Shown: piece after piece, positions 61,061 through 64,000 of the stretch
Layout of the letters: the number at the start of each line of letters is the position of its first letter
Position numbering within the stretch: position 1 is the stretch's first letter
Assembly (NCBI GenBank): GCA_051655155.1
Contig: JBOFZL010000083.1
Coordinates: forward strand, 14,932-78,931
From: JBOFZL01 sp051655155
GTDB lineage: Bacteria > Bacillota > Clostridia > Peptostreptococcales > Filifactoraceae
DNA length: 64,000 nt
Direction: 5' to 3'
Notes under the pieces: generated by a model
Told to the model about the DNA's origin: nothing
Databases searched by the model: none
The model's input: only the letters and a program-made list of their open reading frames with translations
Translations under genes and position numbers: made by a program

Positions 61061-61783
61061 TTATTCTCCTTTTAATTGTTTTAATTCTTCTTCAGTTAAT
61101 TCTCTATATTCTCCCAATTTTAGATTTTCATCTAGTTTAAGACTTCCCATTTGAATCCTTTTCAGATAGGTTACTTTCTTTCCAATAGCTATCATCATAC
61201 GTTTCACTTGATGAAACTTCCCTTCTTGAATTGTTAATCGACAGGTTGAGTTCTCTCCAGAATATATTATTTCTAGCACTGCCGGTAAGGTTGTATATCT
61301 TTCATTCTCTAAATATATACCTTTTTTCATTGTTTTTATATCAGCATCAGTAAGCCTTCCTTCCACTTCTACATAATATGTTTTATCTATATGTTTTTTT
61401 GGTGAAAGTAAATCATGAGAAAGTTTACCATCATTCGTTAACAAAAGCAAGCCTTCTGTATCAATGTCCAATCTTCCTACTGGAGATGGTTTAAATGCCA
61501 AATCTTCAAATTCCAATATATCTATCACAGTTTGATGGATATTATCTTCAGTGGCTGAAACTACATTTTGTGGTTTATTCATCATAAGATAGATAAACTC
61601 CCTATATTCAACCTTTTCATCAAGATAGAATACATGATCTATATTTGTATCTATCAACGTAGACATATCTTTTATGGTAATGTTATTAAGTTTTATCCTG
61701 CCTTCTTTTCCATACTGCTTTATATCTTTTCTAGAGCCATAACCAAGGTTTGAAAGCATTTTATCTAATCTTATCTTTGACAC
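61061..61783 (-). CDS. rsuA: RsuA-family pseudouridine synthase
   Basis: A 240-residue enzyme with an N-terminal S4 RNA-binding domain (RLDKMLSNLGYGSRKDIKQY) and the catalytic motif GRLDIDTEGLLLLTND; GKFHQVKRM is the later family block. It converts a 16S rRNA uridine to pseudouridine. The start is GTG at 61783, eight bases after GGAGG; it shares one base with the stop of the upstream gene. A longer frame begins at TTG 61798 without a ribosome site. Confidence 0.88.
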   Translation of the reverse strand: MSKIRLDKMLSNLGYGSRKDIKQYGKEGRIKLNNITIKDMSTLIDTNIDHVFYLDEKVEYREFIYLMMNKPQNVVSATEDNIHQTVIDILEFEDLAFKPSPVGRLDIDTEGLLLLTNDGKLSHDLLSPKKHIDKTYYVEVEGRLTDADIKTMKKGIYLENERYTTLPAVLEIIYSGENSTCRLTIQEGKFHQVKRMMIAIGKKVTYLKRIQMGSLKLDENLKLGEYRELTEEELKQLKGE

Positions 61784-63111
61784 TAACTCATCCTCCAACT
61801 TTTGTTATAGAAATTTTTTATTGTACCCTTGCTTATCTTCCCATAACCTAGCAAATAACCATTTATCGCAATAAAAATTATCCCTTCTCTGTTAATATCA
61901 TCAAATATAGTTTCTCCTTTTAGATATTTATTTACTCTTATGTCATTAACATTGAGGTTTAGAGCAAACTTTACATCATTAAAACTTAAATTCATAATAA
62001 AAGCTTGTGAAGGTAAAAATTTATTGTTTTTTATATCACCTAAATATAATCCATTTCTAACTAGTCTAAGTCCTTTTTTATTTTTAAAATCCTCTGTTTC
62101 AAGATATAATTTATCGCCTTGTAACACAAAGTTACCATTTAGATTTATATTAAGGTTTTCTTTTTCAAAATCTCGATATATCTTAGGAGGTTCCTTATAT
62201 AAATTATCTTTCGACTCAACTTGTAAACTACCTTTTTTTATGAGTTTACACAAGAAATGTCCTTCTCCATTTAATTTATGAGGATATAATCTAGCTGCTT
62301 CATTCACTTCAACACCTTCCTCAAAACCAAATTCTTTTGGAATATTTTCAAGATAAAAATCTTCATTATTATCTAAAAACTCTTTTATTTTATCCTCATT
62401 TTCTTCTTTGTTAAAAGTGCAAGTAGAATAAATTAATACCCCTCCAGGTTTTAACATTCTCCCTCCATATCTTAGTATTTCTCGCTGTAAATTAGGTACC
62501 TGTTTTAAGGCATCATCATAGCTTGAAATCAAACCATCATCCTTTCGAAACATCCCCTCTCCTGAACAAGGCACGTCTAATAGAATTCTATCAAAATACT
62601 CTCCAAAAAATTCATATAGTCTTTCTGGAGAATCATTTACTACAACAGCATTCTCAATTCCATAAAGTTCAATATTTTTTAATACAGCCTTTATGCGTTT
62701 CTCTGATATATCATTTGTTACTAAGATACCTGTCCCATTTAACTTATTGGCTATTTGAATTGATTTTCCTCCTGGCGCACTACAAAGATCTAAAACCTTC
62801 ATGCCCTCTTTAACATCTAAATATTCTACAGGAGCCATTGCTGACGGTTCTTGAATATAGTAAAGACCTGCATGATAATAAGGTAGTTTTCCCGGTTTTT
62901 CCTCTTCTCTAAAATATAATCCTTGATTGCACCAAGGCACTTCATCTGTATCAAAATCTAGGATATTCCTTAATTTTTCACGTGATATCTTCCTTTGGGT
63001 CGCTCTTAGTCCAGAGTTTCTATCTTGTCCATAAGTTTTGATAAAACTTTCATACTCTGCATTTAACAATGTTTTCATTAATTCTAAAAATTTAACTGGT
63101 AAGTTTTTCAT
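61783..63111 (-). CDS. rsmF: RsmF-type rRNA (cytosine-C5-)-methyltransferase
   Basis: A 442-residue NOL1/NOP2/Sun-family enzyme. SAM motif VLDLCSAPGGKSIQIA (~105-120), the two cysteines in DVPCSGEGMFRKDDG and YSTCTFNKEEN, and a C-terminal domain fit the RsmF/YebU group rather than RsmB. It methylates a cytosine in 16S rRNA or possibly tRNA. AGAGG precedes the ATG at 63111. It forms an operon with rsuA and rlmD, all rRNA-modification genes. Confidence 0.87.
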   Translation of the reverse strand: MKNLPVKFLELMKTLLNAEYESFIKTYGQDRNSGLRATQRKISREKLRNILDFDTDEVPWCNQGLYFREEEKPGKLPYYHAGLYYIQEPSAMAPVEYLDVKEGMKVLDLCSAPGGKSIQIANKLNGTGILVTNDISEKRIKAVLKNIELYGIENAVVVNDSPERLYEFFGEYFDRILLDVPCSGEGMFRKDDGLISSYDDALKQVPNLQREILRYGGRMLKPGGVLIYSTCTFNKEENEDKIKEFLDNNEDFYLENIPKEFGFEEGVEVNEAARLYPHKLNGEGHFLCKLIKKGSLQVESKDNLYKEPPKIYRDFEKENLNINLNGNFVLQGDKLYLETEDFKNKKGLRLVRNGLYLGDIKNNKFLPSQAFIMNLSFNDVKFALNLNVNDIRVNKYLKGETIFDDINREGIIFIAINGYLLGYGKISKGTIKNFYNKSWRMS

Positions 63112-63143
63112 GAATTCCTCTTAAATTATTCTTTATTTTTATA

Positions 63144-63167
63144 CTATTTAATTATATAATTAAATAG
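63144..63167. promoter_or_regulatory. Perfect AT-rich palindrome between rsmF and fba
   Basis: A perfect 24-base palindrome with half-site CTATTTAATTAT lies in the 102-base gap between two divergent genes. It may be an operator or overlap divergent promoters; no separate -35 and -10 boxes are clear. Its composition makes chance more likely than for a mixed sequence, though 24 matching bases are still notable. Confidence 0.4.
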
Positions 63168-63213
63168 ATACAAATACTAGATATTTGTTAAATCTTAAGG
63201 AGGGTAAAATATT

Positions 63214-64000
63214 ATGCCATTAGTTAATAGCCGTGATATAATGAAAAAGGCCTACGAAGGCGGATATGCAATTGGAGCATTCAATGTTAATAACATGGAA
63301 ATAATTCAAGGAATAGTTGCTGCTGCAAAATCTGAAAACTCTGCACTTATTCTGCAGGTATCTGCTGGTGCAAGAAAATATGCAAATCCTGTTTATCTTA
63401 GAAAATTAGTAGAAGCTGCTGTTGAAGAAACTGATCTTCCAATAGTGCTTCACCTTGACCATGGAGATAGTTTTGAACTATGTAAGCAATGTATAGATGA
63501 TGGATTTACTTCTGTAATGATAGATGGTTCTGCTCTACCATTTGAAGAAAACATTGAACTTGCTAAAAAAGTTGTAGAATATGCACATCCAAGAAATGTT
63601 ACTGTAGAGGCAGAACTTGGAAAATTAGCAGGTGTTGAAGATGATGTTAATGTAAGCGCTGAAGATGCAACTTATACAAACCCTGAACAAGCTGTGGAAT
63701 TTGTCCAAAGGACAGGTGTTGATTCTTTAGCAATTGCCATAGGAACAAGTCATGGAGCATATAAGTTTACTGGAGAACCAAAACTTGACTTTGCTCGTCT
63801 TGAAAAAATAACAAAACTTTTACCAGATTTTCCACTTGTACTTCATGGAGCATCTTCAGTAATACCAAAGTATCTTGAAATGTGCAACTCTTATGGTGGT
63901 GCAATTCCTGGAGCAAAAGGCGTACCTGAGGAAATGCTTAGCCAAGCAGCTAAATTTGGAGTTTGTAAGATAAATGTCGATACAGATCTAAGAATGGCTA
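63214..64000 (+). CDS. fba: Class II fructose-bisphosphate aldolase (C-terminus beyond window)
   Basis: The first 262 codons of a class II, zinc-dependent aldolase of glycolysis and gluconeogenesis. Visible motifs: AIGAFNVNNME at the start, the zinc-binding LHLDHGDSFELC, VEAELGKLAGVEDD, AIAIGTSHGAYKF with a zinc histidine, and VLHGASSVIP; INVDTDLRMA is at the edge. AAGGAGGG lies before the ATG at 63214. It is a chromosomal housekeeping gene divergent from rsmF. Confidence 0.95.
   Translation, partial: MPLVNSRDIMKKAYEGGYAIGAFNVNNMEIIQGIVAAAKSENSALILQVSAGARKYANPVYLRKLVEAAVEETDLPIVLHLDHGDSFELCKQCIDDGFTSVMIDGSALPFEENIELAKKVVEYAHPRNVTVEAELGKLAGVEDDVNVSAEDATYTNPEQAVEFVQRTGVDSLAIAIGTSHGAYKFTGEPKLDFARLEKITKLLPDFPLVLHGASSVIPKYLEMCNSYGGAIPGAKGVPEEMLSQAAKFGVCKINVDTDLRMA

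Noticed and set aside
1..64000. CRISPR arrays, tRNA or rRNA genes
   Set aside because: No regularly spaced repeats other than the 9-base coding repeat, and no cloverleaf or rRNA-like stretches were noticed by eye; a tRNAscan or Rfam run could still find something short.

Overview
The window is AT-rich DNA from a low-GC Gram-positive anaerobe, most likely in class Clostridia or Tissierellia. Evidence is the AGGAGG-type ribosome sites, frequent TTG/GTG starts, a Tn1549-type conjugation module and clostridial-looking housekeeping genes at the right end. Genus cannot be fixed from the sequence alone.

Layout: (1) 1-3117: an ABC transporter running off the left edge, a TetR regulator with matching dyads in front of both genes, and an alpha/beta hydrolase. 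(2) 3122-25925: a minus-strand, tightly coupled (often overlapping) operon of about 23 kb for a thiazoline siderophore-like nonribosomal peptide. Read in transcription order it is: type II thioesterase (frameshifted), Sfp-type phosphopantetheinyl transferase, aryl-acid AMP ligase, an Irp2/HMWP2-like NRPS (ArCP-Cy-A-[E/MT-like]-PCP-Cy-PCP), a thiazolinyl imide reductase, a free-standing Cy domain, a free-standing E/MT-like-PCP protein, a saccharopine-dehydrogenase-like enzyme, a second imide reductase, a PchF-like NRPS (Cy-A-MT-PCP-TE), and a degenerate reductase fused to a methyltransferase. A DtxR-family regulator (26102-26467) precedes the operon promoter. There is no polyketide module and no salicylate synthase in the window. 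(3) 26468-28609: candidate transfer origin, MobC and relaxase on the plus strand. (4) 28630-33166: a compact defence cassette with an XRE regulator, BsuBI/PstI-type methylase and endonuclease, and Thoeris ThsA and ThsB. (5) 33304-59353: the conjugation and replication backbone of a Tn1549-family integrative conjugative element (ICE). It includes an SSB-like protein, a giant methylase/helicase with a nested TnpV-like frame, an AlbA_2 regulator with a small AbrB protein, topoisomerase III, DUF4366 and DUF4315 proteins, a P60-type peptidase, VirB4, PrgI, VirB6-like and Maff2 proteins, a second SSB, VirD4, PcfB, a DnaC-like ATPase, RepA and a small membrane protein. (6) 59430-64000: chromosome, with rlmD, rsuA, an RsmF-type methylase and, divergently, fba.

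Taken together this is an ICE, apparently inserted beside the 3' end of rlmD, carrying iron-siderophore biosynthesis and antiphage defence as cargo. The arrangement recalls the equibactin element ICESe2 of Streptococcus equi, but the assembly line here is split differently, has four heterocyclization domains and lacks a PKS. The operon would make an aryl-capped poly-cysteine heterocycle. DtxR would presumably repress it when iron is plentiful, and the TetR/ABC pair probably handles transport. The integrase and left end of the element are outside the window.
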